Of a stretch of 64,000 bases of DNA, positions 11,641-23,170 are shown one piece after another; the stretch's first letter is position 1, and each line of letters begins with the position of its first letter. The notes beneath the pieces are model-generated. The model was not told the DNA's origin, made no database searches, and saw nothing but the letters and a program-made list of their open reading frames with translations. The translations under genes and the position numbers were made by a program. This DNA is from Rhizophagus irregularis (Eukaryota; Glomeromycota; Glomeromycetes; Glomerales; Glomeraceae), in NCBI RefSeq assembly GCF_026210795.1, contig NC_089432.1, positions 5,270,001-5,334,000 on the forward strand, in the 5' to 3' direction.

Positions 11641-12600
11641 ATTTTTTTTCAAGAGTTTATCGTCACATTATAATCATTAATTTTTTTTTTTTGATCTTTT
11701 AGTTTACGGTCTAGCAAAAATGAAATTGGAAACTATCACAAAAAGAGTCGAAAATAGTCAAAATAAACTTACAAGAAAATATAATAGAAATATTTTCTCA
11801 ATTAGTAAGAACAAATTATACCTTTGCTTTACATGAGGAATTCAATCTGTCAAGTGAGTAGCAAATTCACGTTTCACGTATTCAATAAATAAAAAATTAT
11901 TATGGTTTACTTTCTTTTAAAGGACACTTTTCTTTTATTAAACAGCTTCTTCAGTACTTTTTGGCACTGATTTTATAAAATTTATTTATTTTATTTATTT
12001 TTTTTTCTAAATTACTTTTAACATAATTGAACACTAACATTCATGATTTTTTTCTTAAGAATTTATCTTTACAGCGCTTATCTACAACTGAATTAGAAGA
12101 AATATGAAAAAAGAATGAACAACTAATATATAATTATTTCTGTTGTTATAGGATTACAATGAGAAAGAAATCTATACCATTACCAATTGATACTTAATAA
12201 ATTTATTTTATACAAGAATAATTTTTTAATTTAGAACATTATTACAAAACAAGATCATTATTAATATATTATTAAACGATATTAAATTTTAAGTGATTTA
12301 TTCATAAATTTTCATCCACAATTTATTTGGTTTTCCATTAACATAAACTCTCTCGACCTATTCTTAACAAACATATCATAAACATCTATTTAATTAAAAA
12401 TAACAAAAAAAATTAAAAACTAAAAAATATCTTTTATAAATTACACCTGATTTGTCTTTACCAGGGTTAGATTATAAGGGATACGATAGAAAATTTGAAT
12501 CTCCAAAAGTGTAAATGATGAGTATTCAATATTTTAAGTACATCTTTCTGAGATGAATTTTTTTAATCCTCAAAAATTAAAATAAGATGAATTAAATTCT
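11641..12600. other. Intergenic, left flank of the P-type transposon
   Basis: AT-rich DNA with a possible short exon (about 11702-11800) of the preceding unidentified gene. Beyond that I see nothing that supports a gene. The base just before 12601 is where host sequence meets the target-site duplication. Confidence 0.4.
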
Positions 12601-12608
12601 ATCCATAT
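12601..12608 (+). repeat. 8-bp target-site duplication, left copy
   Basis: ATCCATAT directly precedes the left terminal repeat and is repeated exactly at 18859-18866 directly after the right terminal repeat. An 8-bp duplication is the hallmark of P and hAT superfamily insertions. Confidence 0.92.
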
Positions 12609-12716
12609 TAAGGATGCCAATGGTCGGTTTCGGTTTACAGCTGTTTTCATAAGACCTGAATCCGATCTGCCGATCTGGTATTTTTAGCCGGGCACGTGAT
12701 CCTGATTTGATAGTTT

Positions 12717-12794
12717 CTAGGGGTTAGATAAATAAACGGGGGGCCAACTCATAGGTTACACAGACTGATCAATAATAACCAGAACTGTCGCCAT
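12717..12794 (+). repeat. Subterminal inverted arm, left
   Basis: This 78-bp arm is complementary to 18208-18285. It includes a six-G run that is seven C long in the other arm. Subterminal inverted repeats in P elements are transposase or host-factor binding sites; that role is inferred here. Confidence 0.85.
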
Positions 12795-13119
12795 ATGTAA
12801 TTTTATAAGTAACCTTATTAAAATATGATCGTACCCCATGTTTAAGATGAAAAATCAATTGATAATCATTATAATCCATGAAAAAATAATAATTGATCGG
12901 TAATAAAGAAACGCGAAACTATCTGAAAATATAATTTTTTGTCAAAGTTTCATGTTTATTTACTTTAAAAAACTTGATCGGCGGTTTAATACATCTAAAA
13001 TACATAGAAAATTTCGCTACAACTTGAAAATGGTAGGCATTAAAGGTTAGAAAAGCACAACTTTTATATTTTTTAAATAATATTAACATTTTTTATTAAA
13101 AAGTTTCAAAAAAAACGCG

Positions 13120-16100
13120 CAATTAATATAAACGAGAATAGTATTGATTTGCCAATACCAAAGCAGCAAAAAAAAGCAGAAGCATTACAAGAACTTGTAC
13201 ATACTAAGCCTAACCTTAAAGGAAAAATGGTATATTTTTTTCCAACATTAGATAAATATTTTGAAGGTGTGCTTATGTATGAAATAAAGGATAAGAAAGC
13301 ATATGTATATAGCGTCAAAGATAATCGCAAATTTGACACATTTTCCAAATGGATAGATTATTTGGGAAACCGAGGATATTTTAAAGGACGTAGGTCTGCT
13401 ACAGCAACCATTTTTTTGGAAGCAAATCCTACAAGTCCGTCAATTGCATCTATTTTATCTACATCAAATTCATTATATTGGAAAACATCATTGTTAATAA
13501 ACACTACAGATATTCTTTCATCAATTCAAGAAAAAGTTAAACCGGGAGGAGAGTTTTCTGGAACTGCAATACGAAAAATTAGTGAAGGTCTTGAACTTCA
13601 TTTTTTCAAAGAAGAAAAATCAGAAAAAAAGCTATTGATTCTAACTAAGAGTGGTTTATATAGATATGAAGTTTATATATTTGATCAAATAGTAAAAGAA
13701 AAATATCTTCCTTTTCCAACCAAAGAAATGAAAAGAACTCTTGATGAAATAATTAATTTTATTAGATATGTTTTTTCTGTTAGTATTTGTTATGGACAAA
13801 GTACTGCTGGTAATTAATTATTATTTTTTATTTTTTATTTATTTATATACGTAAATTTTATTTGATAATTTTTATTCAAAGGTTTTGAACAAGTAACACA
13901 TATTCGGGGTACTCAACTAGTTAGCAATAATAAAGATCATACTCCTTTTGCTTTAATGGAACGGATTGGTCAACCTGATGAGGTATATAGAAGAATAGAT
14001 TGTATACTTGTAATAACAGAAAAAAATATATGCAAAAATTGTGCAAAATTACGAAAAACTTTACAAAGAATTCAACAAAGAATTTTGTCTGGAACAAACT
14101 CAATAAAAGTAACACATGCATCAAAAGAAACTCTTATAAAAAAGGTTAGCCAACAGAGAAAGATTATTAAAGAACAAAATAATATAATTATTGATTTAAA
14201 AGATCATTTAAAAGAAAAAATTGAAAGGGAAGAAGAAGAAGCATCAGGTGAAATTGCAAATATTGTTCATACTGTTACTAAAGGTATTATTAACAAAGAT
14301 ATAGATATTTCTGCTTTTCATCCTATTTTTCAAGAACTTATTCGTATTCAAACTGAAAAACCAAATGGAACAAGATATCATCCAATGTAAGGTTAATTAA
14401 GATGATATTAAATATATATCTTATATTTTTAATTTTTTAGGTTTTTACGTTGGGCTATATCTGTATATAGTAGATCAGGTCATGCAGCTTATAATGCAAT
14501 GAAAACAATTATGCGTTTACCATCAATTTCAACACTTAAAAGTTATATTAACGAAAGTGAACAAAAATCAGGCTGGCAAGATAAAATTGCTAATCAAATA
14601 TTGGCTAATTTGACAATAAATAAAATTTGGGGATATGGAAGAGTGGGATTTTTTTCTCATGATTCTTTTAAAATTCAAAAAGGTAAAAATTATTATTATT
14701 TTTAAATTTTTTCAATAATTTATATTTAATTATTTAATTTGATTGTAAAACATCTAAAAATAGGTCTTCTTTGGAGTCAACGTAAAAATTGTTATGTTGG
14801 TTATTTGGATTTTGAAAATGAAATGCAAGAGTATGAGATGTTTGCTATGCAATGTAAACAAGAAATAGAATCAATATCAATAGAAGATAATTCTACATCA
14901 AGTAATAAACAAAAATTTGGACTTGCAACCCAAGTTCATCAAATTGTTTGGCATTCAATAACACATAATTTTGCATTTCCCATATCTTATTATGGTATTA
15001 ATAATATATCAGTACATAGTTTAAATACATTACTTTTTAATCTTGCAGCAAAATTAGAGTGTATAGGTATATATACATGTGGATCAATTTGTGATGGAGC
15101 AGGAGAAAATAGAATTCATATTAAAAGTTTTGATTGGTATGCATCAAAATGGACTTGTGGTGATATTGTAGAAGTTAATTTTAATAAAGATAAAACATCT
15201 TTTTATGCAGCAAAAATTATAAATAGTAATTTTGAAAAAACAAAATTTACTGTATGTCAACTTGATTGTAATAATCCTAAAAATATTGAAATTGAACGAA
15301 ATTTTATTCGTCCACCAATGCCTTCAAAATTGAAATGGAATGTCAATGAAATATGCGAATTTAGAAATCCAGATGATAATAAATGGTACTTAGGAAAAAT
15401 TATTGAGTTTGATCCAGTTGAAACAACATTATCTGTAGAAATTATAGAAGGAATATATGCAAAAAAGGGATGGAAAGTTTTTAGTTATCATATTAGTAAG
15501 TTTCTTAGACCTGTTTATAATAATCAAGAAATTTTATTAAATTATAAAACAATCAATCCTATTACAAGAGAAGAGTGGTTTTTTATTAGTGATCCAACAC
15601 ATGTTTTTAAAAAACTTAGAAACAACATATCAAAAAGTCATACAGGTGAAAAAAATGCAAGAGAAATAATGTTTAATAAAAAGGAAATTAGTTGGAAACA
15701 TATAAAAGGTGTATATGAATATACAAATAAACATGCAACTGCTAAAGCTACCAAACTTACAAAATGACATATATGGCTTACTTCATGGAGTAAGATGCGT
15801 GTTGATCTTGCTGAGCATACATTATCAAAAGAAGTTGAAGATGCACTAGCAACTATTAAAGAACTTAAAAATATATCAGAAGGAACAAGAGTAAGTAATT
15901 ATTAATTTATAATAATTAATTTCTTTAAAAAAAACTAATAATAATAATTTATTTTAAGGATTATATCAAATATTCACGAAAGTATCGTGAAATAATGCAT
16001 AGTAAAATTAATTTTCAATCTTTAGAAGATCCACGTATCAATACTTTAAAACAAATTCGTGATTGGTTTATATGTGGTGATAAACAAAAGACAGAATCTA

Positions 16101-17898
16101 AAGAGTGGATTTCATCACAATGCCAATTTGATTTGGTTTTATCTATCAATGGTTTTATTGGAATGCTTACATATATTTTAAATAAATATCCAAGTGCAAT
16201 GATTCAAGCAAAAAGGATTTCACAAGATATGCTTGAGGGACTTTTTGGTACAATCCGAGAACTTGGTGGAGACTCTTCCACCCAAACACTTAAATCTTAT
16301 GGACATGCCTTAAACAAATATCAAATTACAATGTTAGTTTCGTCAGAAATAAAGAGTGTTAATTATGGCAAAACAGATAGTACTGGAACTGGTATTACTA
16401 CTTTAGTAAGAAGCAAGGTATGCATATGTTATAAATTATATTATTATTACATCTTTATAAATTAAAATATTTTATTTACAATTAGAGATTATCGAAAAGA
16501 TAAACAAAAAACAACAAATAATGAAGAAAATAATTACATTTATCAAAAACATTTGGTTCGTTTGGCACAAATATCATCTCTTTCTCACAATGTGTTTAAA
16601 AATCTTCTTACAGATGATTTAATTATGGGGAAAATCAAGTTTCCATTAGGACCATACCATAAAAATGTTGATCAGGAAAATATTAGAATTTTTCGCCTAC
16701 AGAGTGAACGCCACCAACTTATAGAAACCATCCTTTATCAGGATTCTATTGATAAATTACTACAAAAGTGGCAAGATATTATTAAAAATATCGCTTGTAA
16801 AGCAATTCTTAAAAAAACAGGAATTCAATGGTTAGCTACTTGGAGCTCTTACCTTGAAAATTGTCTAAATAATTTTAAATGCTCAGGAGTCTGGTATCAA
16901 GATTTTCTTATTGCGTCCAATTTAAATGATTCTTCAACTAAAAGGCTCATTGCATACTTGCTTTTACAAGAGGTTATTAAAATTACCTTTAGTGAAAAAA
17001 CAGTATCAAATATCTCACAAACTCATTTAGCAGCAGACAATAATTTAAAACCAGAAAAAATTATTGTCTTGGAATCATCTGAGGCATCAAAATTTTCCTA
17101 CATCATTGGGTGGATTGTTTATAAGTTAACAAAGAATGACAATATAACAAAATCGCGTCCTGAATTTGAAGCAATTAAAACTCACCTTATGACTCTAAAT
17201 TCAGAACAAGTTGTTTATGAACAGGATGTTCGATCTCAAACAACAAATGTGATTCCCGGTCTGAAGTTTTTAGAATTTATGTATAAAATAGAATCATTAG
17301 TGTTATTATTATTTGAAAAGCATACGGAATTTGGACCCAATATTCTTCAATATATACACAATAGCTTATTATGTAACTTACCATTGTTAGAAAATTTTAA
17401 CACACTCATCAATATCTCTACTCAGATGCTTTCCACGTGTGACTCTATAAATATAACAAAATACGAGTTAAAAGATGATGCTAGAGAATTTCTTTATGAA
17501 AGAATTATTATTATTTATATGAAGAGTAGACAAAAATCCTGGCGAAAATTCAATGATCTCATCCCGAAAAAGGAACCTCAAGCCTTAGGGAAAATCTTAA
17601 AGCTATGCGTAATGATACTGAAAATAACATACCTACTTTAATAAAAAAGTCCAACTTACCAAAAGATCCTATGCTTGGTTTGGTGCAACTTCAAATCTGG
17701 GCACAGTTGGATGGTGCTGAAGGATTATTCTCAAAATTGTTTCTAGTGAGTGAGTTACAATGGTTACTTTGGGCATTTGGAGATAATATAAATAACAAAA
17801 GAAAAAAGAGTTTAATACCTTTAATTTTAGAACACCTGAAAAAGGGTACTTCTTTTTCCAAAGAAGCTATATCAAAGGGTCAAATATTTACAGTTTGA
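13120..17898 (+). pseudogene. P-element-type transposase with Tudor-like inserts, broken
   Basis: Exons inferred: about 13120-13809, 13882-14386, 14441-14682, 14764-15890, 15959 to about 16416, and about 16493-17898. The introns 13810-13881, 14387-14440, 14683-14763 and 15891-15958 join in frame. Order of parts: an unknown N-terminal domain with no THAP finger; a Lys/Glu-rich coiled coil (about 14140-14250); the P-type block ending LPSISTLKSY; RNase H motifs with candidate Asp at 14661 (SHDSF), Asp at 15092 (CDGAG) and Glu at 16235 (DMLEGLF); the insertion-domain motif DPTHVFKKLRNN near 15591. Breaks: an in-frame TGA at 15765-15767, exons that do not join in frame near 16416-16493, and a frameshift near 17560-17600. 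No initiating ATG is evident. The family is P/THAP9-like by motif; the copy is inactive as read. Confidence 0.75.
15141..15530 (+). other. Two Tudor/Agenet-like modules inside the transposase
   Basis: Between the second catalytic Asp and the DPTH motif, the transposase contains two consecutive beta-barrel-like segments. The first begins WTCGDIVEVNF and continues YAAKIINSNF. The second begins KWNVNEICEFRNPDDNKWY and continues LGKIIEFD. Both have the aromatic-V/D-x-V-E and W/F-Y-x-A/G-K-I-I signature of Tudor, Agenet or chromo-barrel folds, which read methylated histone tails or bind nucleic acid. This assignment is from pattern only. Confidence 0.5.
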
Positions 17899-18207
17899 AT
17901 TATAGAATAGTTGTTAATGAAGTCTATTATCCAAATATTTGGTATATAAATAAAAAATAACATTAAAACGGTGCTTAAAGTAAATTGCTACAGTAAATTA
18001 GCTTATTCCAAGGAAAAAAATAACAATTTACAAAAGCTATAGTGACTCAATTGAAATAAAACAACTTTTCCTATATAGACCTAACTTGAGTAATCTTAGT
18101 TTTTAAGATCGGCTGCTTTTCTATGAATGCGCGTCGAAAAAAAATTAAAAAAAAGTAAAAATTTGCGCAATTTTATAGTAGATTTCGATTGTGTAACCAA
18201 TTTATGG

Positions 18208-18285
18208 TGGCGACAGTTCTGGTTATTATTGATCAGTCTGTGTAACCTATGAGTTGGCCCCCCCGTTTATTTATCTAACCCCTAG
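18208..18285 (-). repeat. Subterminal inverted arm, right
   Basis: Inverted partner of 12717-12794. Outside it, 18286-18846 continues with degenerate repeats of short words such as AAACCGA and CGGTTTT, which resemble the inner side of the left terminus and form a clustered subterminal region. Confidence 0.85.
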
Positions 18286-18858
18286 ATAGTTTGATTTGTA
18301 AAATAAATAACTGAACCGGATCGGTGGGTCAGCGGTCGGGTTCAAAAATTTATTTTGTCCCAGGTCTTATGAAAACAGCTGTAAAACTGCAGTTTTCAAC
18401 CAAAACCAAACCGACCACAAAACCGACCGATAAAACTGAACTACAAAACCGATTGCAAAACGACTGTAAAACCGAATAAAATAATGACATAAAGTATTAA
18501 CTATAATTTTTTGTAATAATATTCGCAATTTTTTTACAACAATAACGCCGATGTTGTGATTTTTCAGAGAAACGAAAAATCACGCAATCAACGAGTAAAT
18601 TTGGATAATTTCAAAAATGAGAATACTATACACAAAAACACTAAAATCATAGTTTTTAATGATATTCTCAATAAACAATGAAATCATTTTTTTTTTCGGA
18701 ATATATTAAAAATTTACAATTAACCTATCGGTTTTTTGATCGGTTTTTTATATATAAAACCAACGGTTAACCGGTCGGTCTTGGACTGAAACCGAACTGA
18801 TAACCGAACTGGTAAAAACTGGTTATGATCGGTTATAACCAAACTTTTGGCATCCTTA

Positions 18859-18866
18859 ATCCATAT
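18859..18866 (+). repeat. 8-bp target-site duplication, right copy
   Basis: ATCCATAT follows the right terminal repeat immediately and matches 12601-12608 exactly. Confidence 0.92.
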
Positions 18867-18961
18867 TGCCTTGGATCTCAAATTATTTTAAAAAATTTAC
18901 TCTAAAATAAATGATCAATTCCTTGTTGCAGATCATTAAAACAATCCCTTCCCACTTAACA

Positions 18962-20407
18962 ATGTCTTGGCAAGAAAATGTTAATGATGATTATGAAAAA
19001 TTATTTGAAGCTGACGAAGGATATGACGTTATTATTTATGCCGGTGAAAATGAAAATGTTAAAGAACTACATGCGTATTCAAATATTTTACGTATCAGGT
19101 CTCAATATTTTCATACAGCACTTTCTGATAAATGTGCAAAGAAAAAGGATGGAAATTTTATTTTAGAAAAACCAAACATTTCTCCAATTATTTTTAAAAT
19201 TATTTTAAGGTAATAAATATATCGTATCTATAAATGTGCTGTATATACTACTGCCTATATACTGTTAAACACTTAATTAATATCTTTCAAAAAATTCTTA
19301 AGATTTTATTTATTGTGGAAAAATTGATTTCACAAAAATTAGAGGTACCCGAATTATTGAAGTTGTTAATAGCAGTTGATGAACTTAGTATTCAATCTCT
19401 AATCCTCATATCGAGGAATATTTAATTAAACATCAATACGAGTTTTTACAACAAAATCCTATAGGAATCCTTGAAACAATTTATCAATATGAAACTTTTA
19501 CAAGTTTATTGGATTATTGTCTTAATAAAATTTGTGAAGAACCTGAAATATTATTTAATACTGACAAGTTTATCAACTTAAAAACACCTATAATTGAATT
19601 GCTTATAAAACAGGATGATTTATGGTTAAAAGAAATTGAAATATGGGATAACTTATTGAAATGGACTTTTGCACAAACTCCTAATATTTCAAAAGATGTC
19701 ACTAAATGGAACAAAGAGGAAGTTACAATTATGGAAAGAACTCTTCATAGATCAGAAGATTTTCATGATAAAGTATTTCCTTATAAAGAAATATTGCCAA
19801 AAGATTTAATTAATAACCTTTTTACAATTTATTTAGTACCAAATAGAAAAACAAATATTAAAATGATTCAGTTATTGTTGATTTTCAACATTTTGCATTA
19901 TTTGCCAGTTGGATTGATAAGAAAAATGGCAATTATTTAAGAAATACTCACTATAATTTCTATCGTTCTAGTAGCGATGGTAATACTATTGCAAAATTTC
20001 ATGAAAAAACTGATAATAAAGGAGCTAATATCGTCGTTGCAAAAATTAAAAATACAAATCAAATAATTGGAGGATATAATCCATTGGATTGGAGTATGTT
20101 TAATAATCGTATGAGTTTTAGAATTACAGCTGATAGTTTTATATTTTCATTTAAAGATTACAAAAATACTGATACAGGGAAGATTGGAAGAGTGATTAAA
20201 AAGGAATATGCTATATCTAGTTCTTATGGTCCAATTTTTGGTTCAAGTCATATAATAGCCAGTTGTTGCGATATAGAGCTGCGTTCAAATGGTAGCAAAT
20301 GGAGTTCATATCCAAATTGTTATCCTGATATTGATATCCCAATAAATTATGAGACTGAAGATTATAAAGTATTTCAAGTTGTTAAAAGAATTAAAAAACA
20401 ATTATAA
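18962..20407 (+). pseudogene. BTB-BACK-TLDc protein, frameshifted
   Basis: The start at 18962 (MSWQENVNDDYEKLF) matches the usual beginning of fungal BTB/TLDc proteins. Exon 1 carries the BTB core (DVIIYAGE, ILRIRSQYF, LEKPNISP) and ends at a GT donor after ILR at 19210. Exon 2 gives FIYCGKIDFTK, then LEVPELLKLL in another frame, then PHIEEYLIKHQYEF in a third. The BACK region follows. A further break occurs near 19855, before the TLDc domain (FALFASWIDKKNG, IIGGYNPLDW, ending at 20407). Most breaks sit at A-runs, so real decay and read errors cannot be told apart from one sequence. BTB proteins are typically cullin-3 substrate adaptors. The start codon is 96 bp downstream of the transposon's right target duplication. 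Confidence 0.7.
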
Positions 20408-21097
20408 ATTTACGTGTTGTAAATTAATATTCTAAGAAACCATTTTTCTAAATAAAAATATGTATTTTTTAGATTAAATTGCCGTGGGTAAGCCACATGA
20501 AAATAATATTACTCACTTATAAATAAATTTGTTGTTCACTTATTATACTGTAATTACATTTTGATATTCTAAACCTATATTTACTACTAAATATACTGAA
20601 TATTTAATAATTAAATGATCATAAAATTATTTTAGCGACTAGGTTTGAGATTGAACTTAGTTCAAAGATCCCAGCTTTATACAATGATGTTTTCAATTAT
20701 AATATTTCTGAATACTTGAACTTTCAAGAATTATTGCGATATTTCAATTTCTCCAAACATTTTAAAAATGTTTCAAGGTAATAAATATAGTTCTCGATTG
20801 TAATTATGTAAATAGATTACTTGGGTTATAATACTTTATTCAATCTTTAACCTTGTTAAAAGAGACTCATTTAATTTTAGATATATTGTTCAAAATTTTA
20901 AATTTGCAAAATTTGCAATAAAATTTATAATATTTCGCTAATTTTGACAATATGAGGTTTTAGATGATGATGTATGTTACATTATTATATGCAAGGACGG
21001 ATGCTTGTTGATAACTGCTATTTTTAAAATATCCTTGATTTTATGTATTAAACAAACAACTAAAGTTTAGAGAATTTAGAGTAAAATTCAATTTAAG
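20408..21097. other. Intergenic, with a possible eroded BTB-like fragment
   Basis: At 20636-20780 a plus-strand stretch reads as protein (containing NYNISEYLNFQELLRYF) and ends in AAGGTAATA, like the exon 1 end of the BTB gene just upstream. It is too diverged to call. The rest is AT-rich without signal. Confidence 0.25.
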
Positions 21098-21436
21098 CTA
21101 TTTAAAAATCAATTTGGTCATGTCTTCCAAAACATTTTGTACAACATCTACTAGTATAAGAAATACGAGTAACGATATTAATCTTGTACCAAACACCCGG
21201 TAAATAAGATAAAATAAACCCAAGTAAATAAAAATCAATAAAATTATAATTAAACCATAAATTGTAGCTCGGTAGGGATTAAGGTAAAATTGCCGAAAGA
21301 AATAGTATAAAAAAGGTAACAAAATTGACGTTATGCCAATATTATTAACCACCATAAAAAAAAACCCGAGTAAACTTGTGATGAGCGCACTAAATAACAA
21401 CAACCAGGAGCCCTTTTTTTCACGTTTACATGAAAA
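21098..21436 (-). CDS. Possible small multi-pass membrane protein
   Basis: The minus-strand frame stays open upstream of 21403 into a Lys-rich stretch and encodes about 110 residues. It shows three to four hydrophobic segments (beginning LLLFSALITSLLGFFFMVV, then TIYGLIIILLIFIYLGLFYL, then LISLLVFLILVDVV) and a charged C-terminus. No ATG starts it in this frame, so an upstream exon would be needed. Alternating hydrophobic blocks with basic loops look like a real membrane protein, but there is no family match that I recognise and AT-rich DNA can produce such frames by chance. Confidence 0.25.
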   Translation of the reverse strand, partial: FSCKREKKGSWLLLFSALITSLLGFFFMVVNNIGITSILLPFLYYFFRQFYLNPYRATIYGLIIILLIFIYLGLFYLIYRVFGTRLISLLVFLILVDVVQNVLEDMTKLIFK

Positions 21437-21440
21437 TTGA

Positions 21441-22241
21441 AATTGTTCTTACAAACAATAGAAATCTTTTCATCAGAGTCCACATGAACTTTTCAAAATT
21501 AAAATTTAAAACAAGAGTAAAATGTACCTACATTTCAATCCCGATCGAAGAATTAAATTAGAAAATATTTCCGTATTCAGAACGCTCTCTAAAAAAATAA
21601 AGGTACATTTTCCTGGGCGCTTTCTGGACAAAAAAAAAAAAATTCTTTTGTGTGTGTATTTTGACTATTTTCTGCTCAAAAACGCCTAAAAGATGATCTT
21701 TTATGTTTGTAATAATCAATATGGCAATTACACGGAAAGACCAAGTAGCTCAAGAAATTCAGTGATTGTTTCTATATTATTTTTTTCTTTTCATATAATA
21801 ATAATAATATTGCATAAATGAAAATTTGAATTATCTATTTATAGGATAATAGTTATTATTAAAAATATATTTACAGTATATCCTAATGTTTAAATTTGCC
21901 TGAGAAATCTTTAACGTTATTATTAATATAGTCAAACTTTTCAGCTTACTTACATTTGCCGGTGGATATCTGAATTTCATCCGACTTTCATTTTCTCTAT
22001 TGGACATTTTTACAGATCTCAGGTTGGTGTAATCAAATCAAAATAAAAATGTGATGGGTTTGAAGTAAAGTTCGCGCAAAAAAAAAAGCTTTTGGTTGAA
22101 GCTTTTGTCGCGTCGATGATTGTAATTCTATACATTCTGTTAAAATTCTTTTTCTATTTATGTAATAAAAGTGTAAAGTAAATTTTGTTTATTCCTATTT
22201 ATCATTTACATGTGATGTATGTATAGTAAAACACTTTAATA
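21441..22241. other. Intergenic; short inverted repeat and a shared 43-bp word
   Basis: Arms AAAATGTACCT (21519-21529) and AGGTACATTTT (21601-21611) are inverted around about 70 bp. At 21887-21929 a word starting ATGTTTAAATTTGCCTGAG recurs at 42761-42803, just after the 3' end of copy B. No gene is seen. Confidence 0.45.
21887..21929 (+). repeat. 43-bp word shared with the 3' flank of copy B
   Basis: Matches 42761-42803 almost perfectly, while the sequence on both sides differs. Together with the loss of homology at 5720 it brackets the roughly 16 kb that is present between A and B but not between B and C. Confidence 0.7.
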
Positions 22242-22329
22242 CAGTTAATTCTCTCTAAGTGCACATTAAATGCGCATTTTTCAAATTTTCATCATGGTCC
22301 TAAGGAGGGTGCACTTAGAGAGTTGACTG
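22242..22329. mobile_element. 88-bp miniature element with TA target site (Tc1/mariner-pogo type)
   Basis: The left end CAGTTAATTCTCTCTAAGTG and the right end, complement of CAGTCAACTCTCTAAGTG, form about 22-bp imperfect inverted repeats. A TA dinucleotide flanks each side (22240-22241 and 22330-22331). CAGT termini plus a TA target are typical of pogo/Tc1-mariner miniature elements. No coding capacity. Confidence 0.8.
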
Positions 22330-22331
22330 TA

Positions 22332-23170
22332 TAATTATTAATTATTTAGGACCGTTGTAGATGTTATACAAAGATACCTTTTTTTCAAAAATAAAAATAA
22401 TTTATAATAATAATAAACCAGTTGATTTCTTTTCCTTTTATTTATTTTTTTTTTATTTTAGTAACGCATTTCTTTATTAATATAAAAAATATATAAAAAA
22501 TAATATAGATTACATATTATCGCCGTTTTCAAAATGGTGCGATCTTCAACCATGTGGACCCGAAGATACCTTTAGCTAAACATTCTATCTAAGAACTAAA
22601 TCTATATTACAACTAAGGTCCAAATGCGCTCTAACTATTTCACCAAATCTACTTAAACTCCCAAAGAAAAAATAATAAAATAAAATCCTATATAAAATAA
22701 TAGAAGCAAATAAAAAAATTATAAATTAGACGGAACAAGATTTATATCTATCCAAACATATATAAAAATTTTGTTCTAAACTATGTCTAAGCTATTTATG
22801 ATCCTCAGTTTATGAATCGTTTCGTTGTAATGTAATTCTACCAATCAATTCACGTCACTTTCAGAATCTCAACTATTAATAGTATCCATCCTAACGTATT
22901 ACAAAACAAAAATCAATATATCCAATCTCATATATGAAATCCCAAATTCACTTTCACTACGTCGAAATACGCTTGCATCTTGCAACGCTTCTACAGTATA
23001 AAAGAAGAAACATCGAACTCTGAGTGAAAAAATATATTTTTAAATCATGAATGGATTCTATTATTCTATTACCAGACTCATACTTGAATAATTAATTAGT
23101 AATTCTTTTGATTGAAATATCGAACAAACTAGTTTATATGATTATATTCTAAAATATTTTGATATTAAGA
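22332..23170. other. Intergenic, no gene seen
   Basis: AT-rich spacer before the region that is duplicated upstream of copy C. No coding, RNA or repeat feature is supported. Confidence 0.45.

Larger units (their letters stand above)
12609..18858 (+). mobile_element. P-superfamily DNA transposon, 6250 bp, with 8-bp TSD
   Basis: The ends are perfect 12-bp inverted repeats, TAAGGATGCCAA at 12609-12620 and its complement at 18847-18858, flanked by exact 8-bp target duplications. Further inside lie imperfect inverted arms: about 23 bp around CAGCTGTTTTCATAAGACCTG (near 12638 and 18362), then a 78-bp arm (12717-12794 against 18208-18285) that differs by a G-run length and very little else. The interior carries a multi-exon transposase with P-element-type RNase H motifs, now broken by a stop and frameshifts. 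The intact ends and duplication suggest an insertion that has decayed only modestly. The terminal motif alone would also fit hAT; the transposase decides for P. Confidence 0.9.

Noticed and set aside
15765-15767. TGA read as selenocysteine or programmed readthrough in the transposase
   Set aside because: No supporting structure is seen and further frame breaks lie downstream, so simple decay explains it.
12609-18858. hAT assignment of the 6.25-kb element from its termini and 8-bp duplication
   Set aside because: Those features are shared by P and hAT; the internal LPSISTLKSY, CDGAG, DPTHVFKK and DMLEGLF motifs fit P/THAP9-type transposases better.
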